NCBI GenBank assembly: GCA_035631655.1
Contig: DASQIH010000178.1
Coordinates: 1-8,195 of the forward strand
Reading direction: 5' to 3'
Source: Gp1-AA122 sp035631655
Lineage (GTDB): Bacteria; Acidobacteriota; Terriglobia; Terriglobales; Acidobacteriaceae
DNA: 8,195 nucleotides
A model generated the notes under the pieces. That model ran no database searches, was not told the origin of the DNA, and saw only the letters and a list, made by a program, of their open reading frames with translations. This document shows, piece by piece, positions 1 to 7,716 of the stretch (the first letter of the stretch is position 1; each line of letters begins with the position of its first letter). Position numbers and translations under genes: made by a program.

Positions 1-429
1 CTGGATGCATGCGCTGAGCGTCTGGGCTTCTTGCTCGGTGGAGTTCACGTCCTCGTCGGTTTCGCAGAAATCCACTTTGCCAGCCAACTCGGCGCCATAG
101 TTTTTTTCGAGATACTGCCGTGCGATAGGCGAAACTTGTTCGCCCCAATAAGATTCCTTCGGAAGGCTGAGCGCGATTCGGCCGGCTGAGCCCTGCTGCA
201 ACATAGCCATCGCTGCGGCTACTCGCGCCTTCTGGCTGGCTACAGACCCTTGGAGAACGACGGCTGCATCCACGTGGGCGGGGACGGAATCCCTCGCTAC
301 AAGCAGATATCCGCCCCAATGCAGGAAGCAAACAACAAGGACAGCGAAAATACCGGCTAGCCACAACTTCCCGTACGACCTTTTCGTGGCTGCATCGGGG
401 TCGGAGATGTTGATAAAGGTGTATCCCAA
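1..429 (-). CDS. Membrane-anchored DUF218 (SanA/YdcF/ElyC-like) protein, N-terminal part, cut by the window edge
   Basis: The first 143 codons of a minus-strand gene run off the left edge. The start is a TTG (429-427), chosen because a GAGGGGG Shine-Dalgarno (442-436) lies six bases upstream. The frame upstream has an in-frame TAA and no ATG or GTG. Residues 1-20 are polar. Residues 22-45 form one hydrophobic helix, probably a signal anchor with the rest outside the membrane. Then comes VDAAVVLQGS (53-62), a regularly spaced R-x3-A-x2-ML-x2-G stretch (69-80), IALSLP (85-90) and an acidic DEDVNSTEQEA segment (125-135). This order matches the DUF218 fold seen in SanA, YdcF and ElyC, linked in known members to envelope integrity or polysaccharide metabolism; the biochemical role is often unknown. 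The family call is from recalled motifs; the C-terminal half is missing. It diverges from the operon starting near 820. Confidence 0.68.
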   Translation of the reverse strand, partial: MGYTFINISDPDAATKRSYGKLWLAGIFAVLVVCFLHWGGYLLVARDSVPAHVDAAVVLQGSVASQKARVAAAMAMLQQGSAGRIALSLPKESYWGEQVSPIARQYLEKNYGAELAGKVDFCETDEDVNSTEQEAQTLSACIQ

Positions 430-435
430 GGTGTA

Positions 436-442
436 CCCCCTC
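436..442 (-). promoter_or_regulatory. Shine-Dalgarno setting the TTG start of the DUF218 gene
   Basis: GAGGGGG on the minus strand lies six bases upstream of the TTG at 429. It is the only good ribosome binding site in the open part of this frame, so it decides the start. Confidence 0.6.
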
Positions 443-542
443 GGGCCAGAGATTCTTAGTGACGAGAAGCGCCTGCACCTCCAACCAATTTACGAGCGGC
501 TTCACGGTTTGCGCAAGTCAGGGATCGGCAGGCTTGCGACTA

Positions 543-562
543 TGGTCGCCCACCAGCGACCA
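543..562. repeat. Perfect 7-bp inverted repeat (hairpin or operator-like)
   Basis: TGGTCGC and GCGACCA are separated by a six-base CCACCA spacer. There is no T-run on either side, so this is not a normal intrinsic terminator. It lies between two divergent genes, which would suit an operator or an mRNA structure, but a chance occurrence is also possible. Confidence 0.4.
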
Positions 563-807
563 CCGGTAACGACTACATTCCTCTAGGCGTTTGGATGCTA
601 AAAGCGCGGCAAAGTCTGGATCGTTCAGCAATCAGATTACGTCGTGAGCGAGCGCTTAAGCAAACGCCTGGAGTGCGACGGATCACTAATGGCCCGATCA
701 GCCCCTATCGTTTTCTGAAGCTGGCTGCACAACCGTTGAATCGGAACCTGCTCGATCAGCCGCCAAGGTTGCATTTTCCTGAGTTTCAGCCAAAATAAAC
801 AGAACGT

Positions 808-811
808 GGAG
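808..811 (+). promoter_or_regulatory. Ribosome binding site favouring the TTG start at 820
   Basis: GGAG sits eight bases before the TTG at 820-822. The GTG at 811, in the same frame, overlaps this motif and has no separate Shine-Dalgarno of its own, so the TTG is slightly preferred. Confidence 0.4.
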
Positions 812-819
812 TGGTTGCT

Positions 820-2643
820 TTGAAGGATGGCAAGTGTGGCGCGGACTGTCTCCGGGTAGGAACCGAGCGAAACGGTCAGGAACTGCGGCTTCGGACGATT
901 CTTTTGCCCTTGCTTTGTTTTGTCGCTCTAACTCTCTGCCCTGCACCCGCCCAGCCGACCTCGGACACCAATCAAGCGCAAAGTATCCATGGAACCGTTG
1001 TGAACAGCGTGACAGGCGAGCCGATCGGGCGTGCCCTCGTCTTCTCCCCCGATAATCGCTTCGCCACTTTTACCGACTCACAAGGAGATTTTGAATTTGT
1101 CCTTCCGAAGCCAGAACCAGACCAGAGCACTGGGTCCGGACAAAATAACCCAGCGATGCCTGCGGTGAAATTTGACAGACTTATCTGGCCGCCCACGCTC
1201 ATAGCACGCAAACCTGGGTTCTTGGAGGGCGGCAACCAAGGCCACTTTCGAATAGTCCCTGGCCAGGGCCTGATACTCCCACTCGTACCGGAATCACTCA
1301 TCATCGGTCGCGTGGTCCTCCCCAGCGCTGAGCCGGCTGAGCGAATCCACCTGGACCTTTACCGACAGCAGGTGCACGAAGGTCGCGCCCATTGGGTTCT
1401 TGCCGGATCCGCTACTGCCAGGTCTAGCGGTGAGTTTCGTCTTGCAGAACTTTCTGCTGGCACTTACAAGTTGTTGACCCGCGAATTACTGGATCGCGAT
1501 CCTTTGATATTCAGACCTGGCGGTCAGTTATATGGATACCCTCCCGTCTATTATCCGAACGCGACCGATTTCGCGAGTGCCGCTGTGATTCGGTTGTCGG
1601 CAGGGAAAACTTTCCAGGCAGACCTTACCCTGACCCGGCAGCCCTATTATCCGGTCAAGGTGGCAGTCGCTAATGTGCCGTCGGTGCTTGGGATAGCGGT
1701 GCGGGTCTCGACACAAGGTCGGCCTGGCCCTGGGTTCTCCCTGGGCTATAACCCTGAGGACCAAACAATTGAGGGGGCACTGCCAAACGGGACCTACACT
1801 CTGGAGGCATCCAGTTCCGGCCCCGTGAGCGCTACCGGCATCTTGAGAATTACAGTGCGGGACGCTCCTCTGAAAGCCTCCGGGATGATCCTGGTGCCTA
1901 ACCGAACGATCCGTGTGAATCTGAGAGAAGAATTTACTTCGGTTGAAAACGACTTGCCGCAGGGGCCAGAGTCATCTCGCCCGGACGCTCGCGTTCAGCG
2001 TCGCTATTTGAATGTGATTCTCGAACCGACAGACGATTTTGGGGACCAGCAAAGTGTCACGTTGCGTCCTCCCACCAACCCGAAGGACGATACTCTAGCT
2101 CTGGAAAATGTTCACCCTGGGCGTTACTGGGTGAGATTTGATGCCGCCCGCGGTTATGTTGCGTCGGCCACCTCCGGAGCCGTTGACCTGCTGCAACAGC
2201 CGCTGCTTGTAGCCCTAGGAGGGGCGACTTCCGCTATCGAAGTGACCTTGCGCGACGATGGTGCGGAAATCGATGGTGTCGTCGAGGGCGCGGATGCACC
2301 AGCGAGCGGGACCGAAAATCCGGAATCCTCGGGCTTGGTGACGATGGGGGCGCCTTCTTTTTCTTTGCTGTACTCTCCAGCGGCGCATGTCTACTGCGTG
2401 CCTGTGGGGGATAGCTCAGGCCAGTTCAGGGAATTCTGGGTCGGGCAGGATGGAAAGTTCAACTCGCCGCTGCTGGCACCCGGTGCCTACCGGGTGCTTG
2501 CTTTCGATCACGCCCAGGATCAGCTCGAATATCACAATACCGAAGCCATGCTGGCTTATGACTCGAAGGGCCAACTTGTCAGTCTCGTAGCCGGACAGAA
2601 AGAGTATCTGCGGCTCCGACCGATGACGACGAGCGGACAATGA
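820..2643 (+). CDS. Secreted multi-domain protein with carboxypeptidase-regulatory-like domain
   Basis: This gene encodes about 607 residues, or 610 if the in-frame GTG at 811 is used. A polar, arginine-containing stretch leads to a hydrophobic segment (about 24-40) and then a CPAPAQP stretch, so export by Sec with signal-peptidase cleavage near residue 45 is likely. The first domain (about 55-96) reads SIHGTVVNSVTGEPIGRA... to GDFEFVLP, the usual CarboxypepD_reg-like beta sandwich. Further modules are marked by turns such as LSAGTY (211-216), LPNGTY (321-326), VHPGRY (431-436) and LAPGAY (552-557). A PVYYPNATD motif lies near 242-250. No protease, glycosidase or other catalytic domain is visible, so the role is probably structural or binding, at the surface or in the periplasm. 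The stop overlaps the start of the next gene by four bases, implying cotranscription and translational coupling. The next gene looks like a full-length paralog. Specific function unknown. Confidence 0.88.
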   Translation: MKDGKCGADCLRVGTERNGQELRLRTILLPLLCFVALTLCPAPAQPTSDTNQAQSIHGTVVNSVTGEPIGRALVFSPDNRFATFTDSQGDFEFVLPKPEPDQSTGSGQNNPAMPAVKFDRLIWPPTLIARKPGFLEGGNQGHFRIVPGQGLILPLVPESLIIGRVVLPSAEPAERIHLDLYRQQVHEGRAHWVLAGSATARSSGEFRLAELSAGTYKLLTRELLDRDPLIFRPGGQLYGYPPVYYPNATDFASAAVIRLSAGKTFQADLTLTRQPYYPVKVAVANVPSVLGIAVRVSTQGRPGPGFSLGYNPEDQTIEGALPNGTYTLEASSSGPVSATGILRITVRDAPLKASGMILVPNRTIRVNLREEFTSVENDLPQGPESSRPDARVQRRYLNVILEPTDDFGDQQSVTLRPPTNPKDDTLALENVHPGRYWVRFDAARGYVASATSGAVDLLQQPLLVALGGATSAIEVTLRDDGAEIDGVVEGADAPASGTENPESSGLVTMGAPSFSLLYSPAAHVYCVPVGDSSGQFREFWVGQDGKFNSPLLAPGAYRVLAFDHAQDQLEYHNTEAMLAYDSKGQLVSLVAGQKEYLRLRPMTTSGQ

Positions 2644-4325
2644 TGCAAACCCATAGACATCGCGGCTTCAAATCTCTTGCCGCCTTCATATTGGTTTGTG
2701 TGCTCGCATCTTGCGCGAACTTGGCAGCGCAGAGTTCTCCCGCACACCAGCCCACTCCTTCGCTTGCCACATTCCGTATAGCCGGAACAGTCGTGAGTGC
2801 CTCGGGAGGGCATCCTCTGGCTCGAGCGCGCGTTTCTGTCACGGATACAAAAAATCCGGAGAAAACGGAGTCAATGATCACCGCTGAGGACGGCCATTTC
2901 GAGTTCAACCACCTGCCGGTCGGCAAATATGCATTAGTAGGAGCGAAGAAGGGTTTCATTCCGGCGGGTTACGATCAACACGAACATTTCTCGACGGCGA
3001 TCGTGACCGGCGCTGGTTTTGACACGGAAAGCCTCACACTGCGCTTGGCGCCTTCGGCTGTGTTGTCCGGCAGAGTGCTCGATGAATCTGGAGAGCCGGT
3101 GCGGCACGCCAGCGTAGTGGTTTACCACGAGGACAGGCGCTCGGGTGTCAGTCAAATTGTGAGGTTTCGGGCTGAATCCACCGACGATCGGGGATCATTC
3201 GAGGTTACGCCGCTGGATTCAGGAACATATTTCATCTCTGTGTCAACCACACCGTGGTATGCCGTGCATCCCATGGCTGCTCGCCCGGAAGCCACGGAAA
3301 ATCTGCCTGTGCTCGTAGACCGTTCCCTCGATGTGGCCTATCCGACGACTTACTACGCAGATGTGACCGAGGCCGACGAGGCCACCCCGATCCCGCTGCG
3401 CGGCGGTGACCACGTTCAGATCGAGATTCACCTCATCCCCGTGCCCGCCTTGCATTTGCTCTTTCGTGCTCCCGACCTCGGCAAGAATGGGGTCACGATG
3501 CCTCAACTGCAAGAGCGGACGTTCGATTCCCAGGACTTCGTTCAGACCGGAGGCATGCAAATGGTGTCTCCGGGACTGTTTGAGATCACGGGCGTGCCGC
3601 CGGGCAGGTATCTCGTTCGGACTCCTGGCTCGCCGCTAGATTCGTCTCCCAAGTCAGGTGAAGTTGATCTCGCCAACAATGGCCAGGAACTGGAGGCACC
3701 CCTCAGCGAGTCCGGCGCTAGCGTGAAAGCCTCGGTGCGAGTGGTCGGAGCAGCGAGGCTGCCTGAACATCTCGATGTGGTGCTGCAGAACAAAAAACAG
3801 AGGGGGGGCACCTTCCAACCCGTCAATGCGCAGGGAGAAGTGGAGTTCCATGATCTCGCACCGGGACAGTACACGATTTTGGCGGCAACCCCGACCCAGC
3901 CGTATTGGGTAGCGCAAATCAAAGCCCAGGGCATCGAGGTGCAAGGGCGTACCCTGAATGTGCCTGCTGGATCGTCCCTCACGCTCTCGTTATCGTTGAT
4001 CCCCGGCGAGCTGACCGTGGAAGGATTCGCAAAGCACGACGGCAAAGCGGTTGCTGGCGCCATGATTGTCTTGGTGCCGAAAGATCCGGAGTCCAACCGC
4101 GAACTCTTCCGCCGCGACCAAAGCGATTTGGATGGAAGTTTCAGCCTCCACAGTGTCATTCCCGGCTCCTATACGGTGGTGGCAATCGAGAATGGCTGGG
4201 ACTTGGATTGGTCGCAACCAGGCGTGATCGCGCTATACTGCCAGCGCGGGCAGAACCTCATGGTCGATGGTCGAGCCGGAAGTTCAATACATTTGCCCCA
4301 ACCGGTGGAAGTTCAAACGCGCTGA
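2640..4325 (+). CDS. Probable lipoprotein with several carboxypeptidase-regulatory-like domains
   Basis: The 561-residue product begins at ATG ATG, with the first ATG overlapping the preceding stop (ATGA), so translation is probably coupled. A basic N-region (HRHRGFK) and a hydrophobic stretch (12-24) lead to L22-A-S-C25, which fits the lipobox rule; Cys25 would carry the lipid anchor. Two CarboxypepD_reg-like domains follow: about 45-105 (IAGTVVSASGGHPLARARV ... FEFNHLPVGKYALVGAKKGF) and about 141-203 (LSGRVLDESGEPVRHASVVV ... FEVTPLDSGTYFISV). A TYYADVTEADEATPI segment (237-251), two modules with VPPGRY (319-324) and LAPGQY (406-411), and a third regulatory-like sandwich (about 456-520, ending SVIPGSYTVVAIENG) complete it. 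There is no catalytic domain. It lines up over its whole length with the upstream protein. Likely an envelope-attached binding or scaffold protein. If Cys25 is not lipidated, ordinary cleavage after LAA at residue 30 is the alternative. Confidence 0.88.
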   Translation: MMQTHRHRGFKSLAAFILVCVLASCANLAAQSSPAHQPTPSLATFRIAGTVVSASGGHPLARARVSVTDTKNPEKTESMITAEDGHFEFNHLPVGKYALVGAKKGFIPAGYDQHEHFSTAIVTGAGFDTESLTLRLAPSAVLSGRVLDESGEPVRHASVVVYHEDRRSGVSQIVRFRAESTDDRGSFEVTPLDSGTYFISVSTTPWYAVHPMAARPEATENLPVLVDRSLDVAYPTTYYADVTEADEATPIPLRGGDHVQIEIHLIPVPALHLLFRAPDLGKNGVTMPQLQERTFDSQDFVQTGGMQMVSPGLFEITGVPPGRYLVRTPGSPLDSSPKSGEVDLANNGQELEAPLSESGASVKASVRVVGAARLPEHLDVVLQNKKQRGGTFQPVNAQGEVEFHDLAPGQYTILAATPTQPYWVAQIKAQGIEVQGRTLNVPAGSSLTLSLSLIPGELTVEGFAKHDGKAVAGAMIVLVPKDPESNRELFRRDQSDLDGSFSLHSVIPGSYTVVAIENGWDLDWSQPGVIALYCQRGQNLMVDGRAGSSIHLPQPVEVQTR

Positions 4326-4344
4326 AAGCGTGCGTAACCCGGTC

Positions 4345-4545
4345 GGCAAAGAGTCGACTTGGTTTTGAGCCTCACCAATCGGGTCGGCGCTTGCCAGACC
4401 CAACCGTAATTGCTCCCCTTGGATAGAAACGGCCGAGTAGCACGACCTTGCCTTGATACTCGCGCTTAAGGTGGCTTCCAACATCATTCACATCTCCTGA
4501 CACAGACAATATATTCAGCCCAGGGCAGAGCAGAAAGATACCTCA
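4345..4545 (-). pseudogene. Decayed N-terminal fragment of a small secreted protein
   Basis: Reading leftwards after a TGA (4545-4543), one frame gives a signal-peptide-like stretch (IFLLCPGLNILSVSGDV) and then LKREYQGKVVLLGRFYP before it ends at a TGA (4374-4372). At about 4414-4424 (a CCAAGGGGAG run) a one-base shift moves to a second frame reading GEQLRLGLASADPIGEAQ. Together the two pieces resemble the start of an acidobacterial secreted family I recall as 'L-x-EY-GK-x-LR-FY-G-x-L-x-x-x-G-x-IG'. No ATG opens the first frame; a GTG at 4491 and an ATG at 4487 (second frame) are possible starts, both near AGGAG. After about 4360 the match is lost. It sits just downstream of the CRTAC1-like gene on the same strand, between convergent operons. 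The call rests on memory of the family, so it is tentative; the left limit is approximate. Alternative: a short real ORF at 4372-4491. Confidence 0.35.
4381..4401. repeat. GC-rich hairpin between convergent operons
   Basis: GGGTC-GGC pairs with GCC-A-GACCC: eight base pairs, one bulged A and a GCTT loop. It lies 56 bases after the plus-strand operon's stop and between two convergent transcripts, a place where a terminator would be expected. No U-tract follows on either strand, so intrinsic termination is unproven. Confidence 0.3.
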
Positions 4546-4578
4546 CGCGACCTCAGGCGGCGTTCTGTGATTCTTCGA

Positions 4579-6312
4579 TTACTTGAGGATTGTGGAATCC
4601 ATCAAGTGAGGGAGCTTGCTTTTGTCGCGAATGCCCTCGCCTTCGAGGATGGTATAGATGAAATCGGCAGGAATATCGTGAAGAGTCTCTGTCTTGCCGC
4701 TCGGCCATGTGATACTTACCTCGCTCATATTTGTTTCCGTCCCTAGCCCGAAATGCAAGCGCAGATCGTTCTGCGAGAGATAGCTTCCGCCACTACGAAC
4801 CTCGCTAAACTGTACCAGCTTGCCAGATTTAACCGTCACTCGTGCACCAATAGCCAGGCGGTTGCTCTTAGTGCCCACGAGTTTGAATAACACCCGATGG
4901 TTGCCGTTCTGGCAGTGATTCAGCAGCAGCGAAGGCGGCTCACCGACGTTCAACACGACAATGTCGAGGCAGCCATCATTGTTGATCTCGCCGAACGCGG
5001 CACCACGCCGCGAGGCGAGGGGCATAGCGGCAAGACCGGCAGGGGCCGAGACTTCCTCAAAGGTTCCATCCCGTTGATTGCGGAACAGCAACATCGGCTG
5101 ACGATAGTGAGCTTCCCCGGGCAGGGAATCGACCTGGGGATAAACATGTCCGTTGGCCACGAAAATGTCGAGCCAACCGGAATTGTCCATATCGAAAAAG
5201 GCCGTTCCCCAGCCAACATAAGGATACGTTGGTTTCACGATGTGGGAAGGTCCGGTGACGTCAACGAACCCTTGCCGACCGAGATTGCGATACAGCGTGT
5301 CCGATTGGTCGACAAAATTCGTGACAATCATGTCGAGACGGCCGTCGTGATCGTAGTCGCCCCAATCGACTCCCATGGATCCCTGCTGCATACCGTCGGC
5401 ACCGACGGCGATGCCTTGTGCCAAGCCTTCTTCCTCAAATGTGCCATCATGCCGGTTGTGGTAGAGAAAGTTCGGCCCGGCATCGTTGGCAACGTAAAGA
5501 TCGGGCCAGCCATCATTGTCGTAGTCGCCCCACTCCGCACCTAATCCGTAATAATGATTGGGATCGTCTACGCCGGCCTTTTTGGAAACTTCCTCGAAAG
5601 TGCCGTCTCCGCGATTGTGAAATAAGAGATCCGATTCGCCCTGCATTCCCCACGGACCGCATTGCACCAGAAGTCCCCGGTAGCGGCAGAATTTCGCGTC
5701 ACTGCCGGGCGCAGGTAACTTGCTCATATCTACGTGCACGTACCGGGAGACGAACAGGTCTACGTAACCGTCTCGGTCATAGTCGGCCCACGCCGCACCC
5801 GTACTGAAGCCACCTCCCCCCACCCCGGCCTTGTCGGTTACATCCTCGAATTTACAATTGCCGAGATTGTGATAGAGGGCATTACCACCGTAGCCGGTTA
5901 CGTAAATATCAGGTAGGCCGTCGTTGTCGTAGTCGGCGACAGCTATACCCATCCCCCAGCCTTTGCGCGTCAGCCCTGCCTGTTTGGTGATGTCAGTGAA
6001 TTTGAAGCCGGCATCCTGATGGTAAAGCGTAATCATCAGGTCGCCACCGTTCTCGCGATAGCGATCCACAGTTGAGCCATTGACCGTAATGATGTCGAGC
6101 TTACCGTCGTTATCGCAATCAATCAGCCCAACACCTCCGCTCATGGATTCGACAATGTAGCGTTTCTCCGGAGAGGAGATATGCGGTACTGAAAGACCGG
6201 CTTGAGCAGCAATGTCCTCGAAGTGAGGCACCGCGGGTCGAGGAGGAGTCTTTTGCCCGGAGACCAGAACGGTAATGAGAAAACCCAGGGTTGCCAAGGT
6301 GGATTTACACAT
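4579..6312 (-). CDS. Secreted CRTAC1-like FG-GAP propeller with ASPIC/UnbV domain
   Basis: The 577-residue product starts at ATG 6312; an in-frame TGA shortly upstream rules out a much longer form, though no clear Shine-Dalgarno is seen. Residues 1-19 form a signal peptide (MCKSTLATLGFLITVLVSG). Six calcium-binding-type motifs are plain: D65CDNDGKLD, D127YDNDGLPD, D177YDRDGYVD, D263YDNDGWPD, D319YDHDGRLD and D374MDNSGWLD. A degenerate seventh is E442INNDGCLD. This fits a seven-bladed FG-GAP/VCBS beta-propeller. Cys209 and Cys218 lie in an insertion between blades three and four, perhaps forming a disulfide. Residues about 484-557 (AIGARV, GGSYLSQND, LHFGLG, ITWPSGK) are a typical ASPIC/UnbV domain. 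The length is normal for bacterial members. Role: extracellular or periplasmic, probably protein or carbohydrate binding; no enzyme activity is established for such proteins. The TPR gene lies 56 bases upstream on the same strand, suggesting an operon. Confidence 0.95.
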   Translation of the reverse strand: MCKSTLATLGFLITVLVSGQKTPPRPAVPHFEDIAAQAGLSVPHISSPEKRYIVESMSGGVGLIDCDNDGKLDIITVNGSTVDRYRENGGDLMITLYHQDAGFKFTDITKQAGLTRKGWGMGIAVADYDNDGLPDIYVTGYGGNALYHNLGNCKFEDVTDKAGVGGGGFSTGAAWADYDRDGYVDLFVSRYVHVDMSKLPAPGSDAKFCRYRGLLVQCGPWGMQGESDLLFHNRGDGTFEEVSKKAGVDDPNHYYGLGAEWGDYDNDGWPDLYVANDAGPNFLYHNRHDGTFEEEGLAQGIAVGADGMQQGSMGVDWGDYDHDGRLDMIVTNFVDQSDTLYRNLGRQGFVDVTGPSHIVKPTYPYVGWGTAFFDMDNSGWLDIFVANGHVYPQVDSLPGEAHYRQPMLLFRNQRDGTFEEVSAPAGLAAMPLASRRGAAFGEINNDGCLDIVVLNVGEPPSLLLNHCQNGNHRVLFKLVGTKSNRLAIGARVTVKSGKLVQFSEVRSGGSYLSQNDLRLHFGLGTETNMSEVSITWPSGKTETLHDIPADFIYTILEGEGIRDKSKLPHLMDSTILK

Positions 6313-6325
6313 GGGACCGGCGGTG

Positions 6326-6331
6326 ATTATA
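6326..6331 (-). promoter_or_regulatory. TATAAT box just upstream of the CRTAC1-like gene
   Basis: A perfect TATAAT ends 13 bases before the ATG at 6312. A start site seven or so bases further on would leave a leader of only a few bases. No TTGACA-like hexamer lies 16-18 bases upstream, so it may be chance in an A/T-rich patch. Confidence 0.25.
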
Positions 6332-6368
6332 GCTTTTTGAGGGAATCAGAGAGCCTCGGAGAAGAAAC

Positions 6369-7691
6369 CTACTCGGGCTCTTTCATTAACTCCGGATTGG
6401 GTATGTCACCGCTGAGTTCTCTCCCTCTTTTTTCGCGCGCCGCATTCATCATGCGAGTGTAGGTGTCGAACTCGGCTTTGGCCTTTTCCCGTTGCCCGAT
6501 TCGCTGCAATACCTGCCCCCGAAGGTAGTGCACCGTGTAATTGTCAGGACTCATTTTTTCGACCTGATTGAGTGCGCTCAAAGCCTCTGAGTTCTTGCCC
6601 TGTTTCTGATAAATCTTCGCTAGGCCGAGCTGAGAGCTGACCAGGTGAGGATCGAGCCGTAGTGCCTGGCGAAAGCTGCTCTCTGCTTCCGCATCCTTCT
6701 CCTCGAGTGCGTACACAGTCCCCAACTTGTCGTAAGCAAACGCGACATCCGGCTCGACCGCAATATCCTGTCTGAACTCCTGCGCAGCCTGTTTGTAATC
6801 CTGCTTGTGCAGGTAAGCGAGTCCCATGTTGAAGTGCAAAAAGGGAAGCTTGGGATCTCCCTTCGCTGCCTGCACAAATTCTGCAAGAGCTTTATCATCT
6901 TCCTCATTATTCAAATGAGCCTTGCCCATGAGCAGATGAAATTCGGGCGTGTCCTGCCCGATCTCTGCCAGGCGTGAGAGGGCACGCTCATCAACTTGCG
7001 TGCGTCCGGCCTTTTGCGCCGCGATGGCCAGCACGTACAGGTAATTCATGTTCAGCGACTGTTCTCCCCACAGTGGCTGAAGGGTATCCACCGCCTCTGC
7101 CCAGCGCTCGTTAAAAAAATAGCAAAGCCCCAACAGATATCGCGCCTGTGCCGAGTTGGGCAGATCGCGAAGCACCGATTCAAAAGGTGCAATTGCCGAT
7201 CGGAAATCATTTTGGCGGTAATAAACGAGCCCAATGTTCAGCCTTATTCCAGCCACAGTCGGCGCGAGGCGATCCGCTTTGTTCAGCATACGAAGTGCCT
7301 GATCCCATTGCTTGCGACGCATGGAGATAACCCCTAAGTTCGCATAAGCCCCGGCGGATCGGGGATCGGTTGCTAGGACTCTCCGGAAATTCTGCTCCGC
7401 CCGGTTCAGGTCGCCGTTGCGAAGAGCTGTCTCACCCGCAATAAATAGTTGTTCGGGGTTTCGCGGTGCCTCTCGCATGCCATCGCCGGCCTGGGTTTTC
7501 GAAGTAGGTGGCAGTTGAGAGAACGTCTTCTGAGGCGTCAGGGGTATCACCAGGGTTAGGCTGAACGAGAGAATCCAACTGCATATGAGATTCCCAAGTT
7601 GACGCCGGTTACGCAATGTTGTAGTGTCCGCTAGCAGCAGGATATCAAGCTGCTCCGGTCTTCGAATCCACCGCGAGGGCCCACTACTCAT
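6369..7691 (-). CDS. Membrane-anchored or exported TPR-repeat protein
   Basis: From the ATG at 7691 the product has 440 residues. A basic patch (RNRR, 27-30) precedes a hydrophobic segment (32-51), followed by PQKTFSQLPP; this could be a cleaved signal or a single anchor. About nine 34-residue TPR units follow: 80-113, 114-147, 148-181, 182-212, 249-282, 283-316, 317-350, 351-384 and 385-418, with the usual W/L-G-Y-A-F-A-P pattern. The stretch 213-248 may be a degenerate repeat. The C-terminal tail is charged. No other domain is seen. The open frame reaches back to 7895, but that would overlap the LacI coding region by about 70 bases and give a cysteine- and serine-rich leader, so I prefer 7691, preceded by AGGGA. 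A TTG at 7616 is a shorter alternative that puts the signal at the extreme N-terminus. It probably scaffolds protein complexes, perhaps with the CRTAC1-like protein 56 bases downstream. Start uncertain; family certain. Confidence 0.9.
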   Translation of the reverse strand: MSSGPSRWIRRPEQLDILLLADTTTLRNRRQLGNLICSWILSFSLTLVIPLTPQKTFSQLPPTSKTQAGDGMREAPRNPEQLFIAGETALRNGDLNRAEQNFRRVLATDPRSAGAYANLGVISMRRKQWDQALRMLNKADRLAPTVAGIRLNIGLVYYRQNDFRSAIAPFESVLRDLPNSAQARYLLGLCYFFNERWAEAVDTLQPLWGEQSLNMNYLYVLAIAAQKAGRTQVDERALSRLAEIGQDTPEFHLLMGKAHLNNEEDDKALAEFVQAAKGDPKLPFLHFNMGLAYLHKQDYKQAAQEFRQDIAVEPDVAFAYDKLGTVYALEEKDAEAESSFRQALRLDPHLVSSQLGLAKIYQKQGKNSEALSALNQVEKMSPDNYTVHYLRGQVLQRIGQREKAKAEFDTYTRMMNAAREKRGRELSGDIPNPELMKEPE

Positions 7692-7716
7692 GCTGTCCCT
7701 GCATCCCCCAGCCGGC

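Larger units (their letters stand above)
430..810. other. Divergent intergenic region with no convincing gene
   Basis: About 380 bases separate the minus-strand DUF218 gene from the plus-strand operon. Two short open frames here (up to 586 and 595-798, plus strand) encode arginine-rich, low-complexity peptides that resemble nothing I know and lack good ribosome binding sites. Both upstream regulatory regions must lie here, but I found no promoter with two good hexamers. The one clear structure is the hairpin at 543-562. Confidence 0.5.

Noticed and set aside
769..797. TTGCAT followed by AAAATA as a promoter for the plus-strand operon
   Set aside because: The hexamers match the consensus poorly, so it cannot be told from chance.
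595..798. 67-residue plus-strand frame in the gap before the operon
   Set aside because: Arginine-rich, unrecognised and without a clear ribosome binding site; too weak to call.
3542..4159. 205-residue minus-strand open frame inside the second secreted protein
   Set aside because: Serine- and cysteine-rich with no domain, fully antisense to a well-supported gene.
3905..4426. 173-residue plus-strand frame running past the end of the second secreted protein
   Set aside because: It overlaps a real gene in another frame for most of its length, and its sequence is low-quality and unrecognised.
4897..5544. 215-residue plus-strand open frame opposite the CRTAC1-like gene
   Set aside because: It mirrors the repetitive coding of the FG-GAP repeats, has no recognisable domain and lies wholly inside a certain gene; a shadow frame.
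5340..5960. Recurring near-identical DNA (GTAGTCGCCCCA and GTAGTCGGC-type words)
   Set aside because: These encode the repeated DYD calcium motifs of the propeller, so they are protein repeats and not a DNA array or CRISPR.
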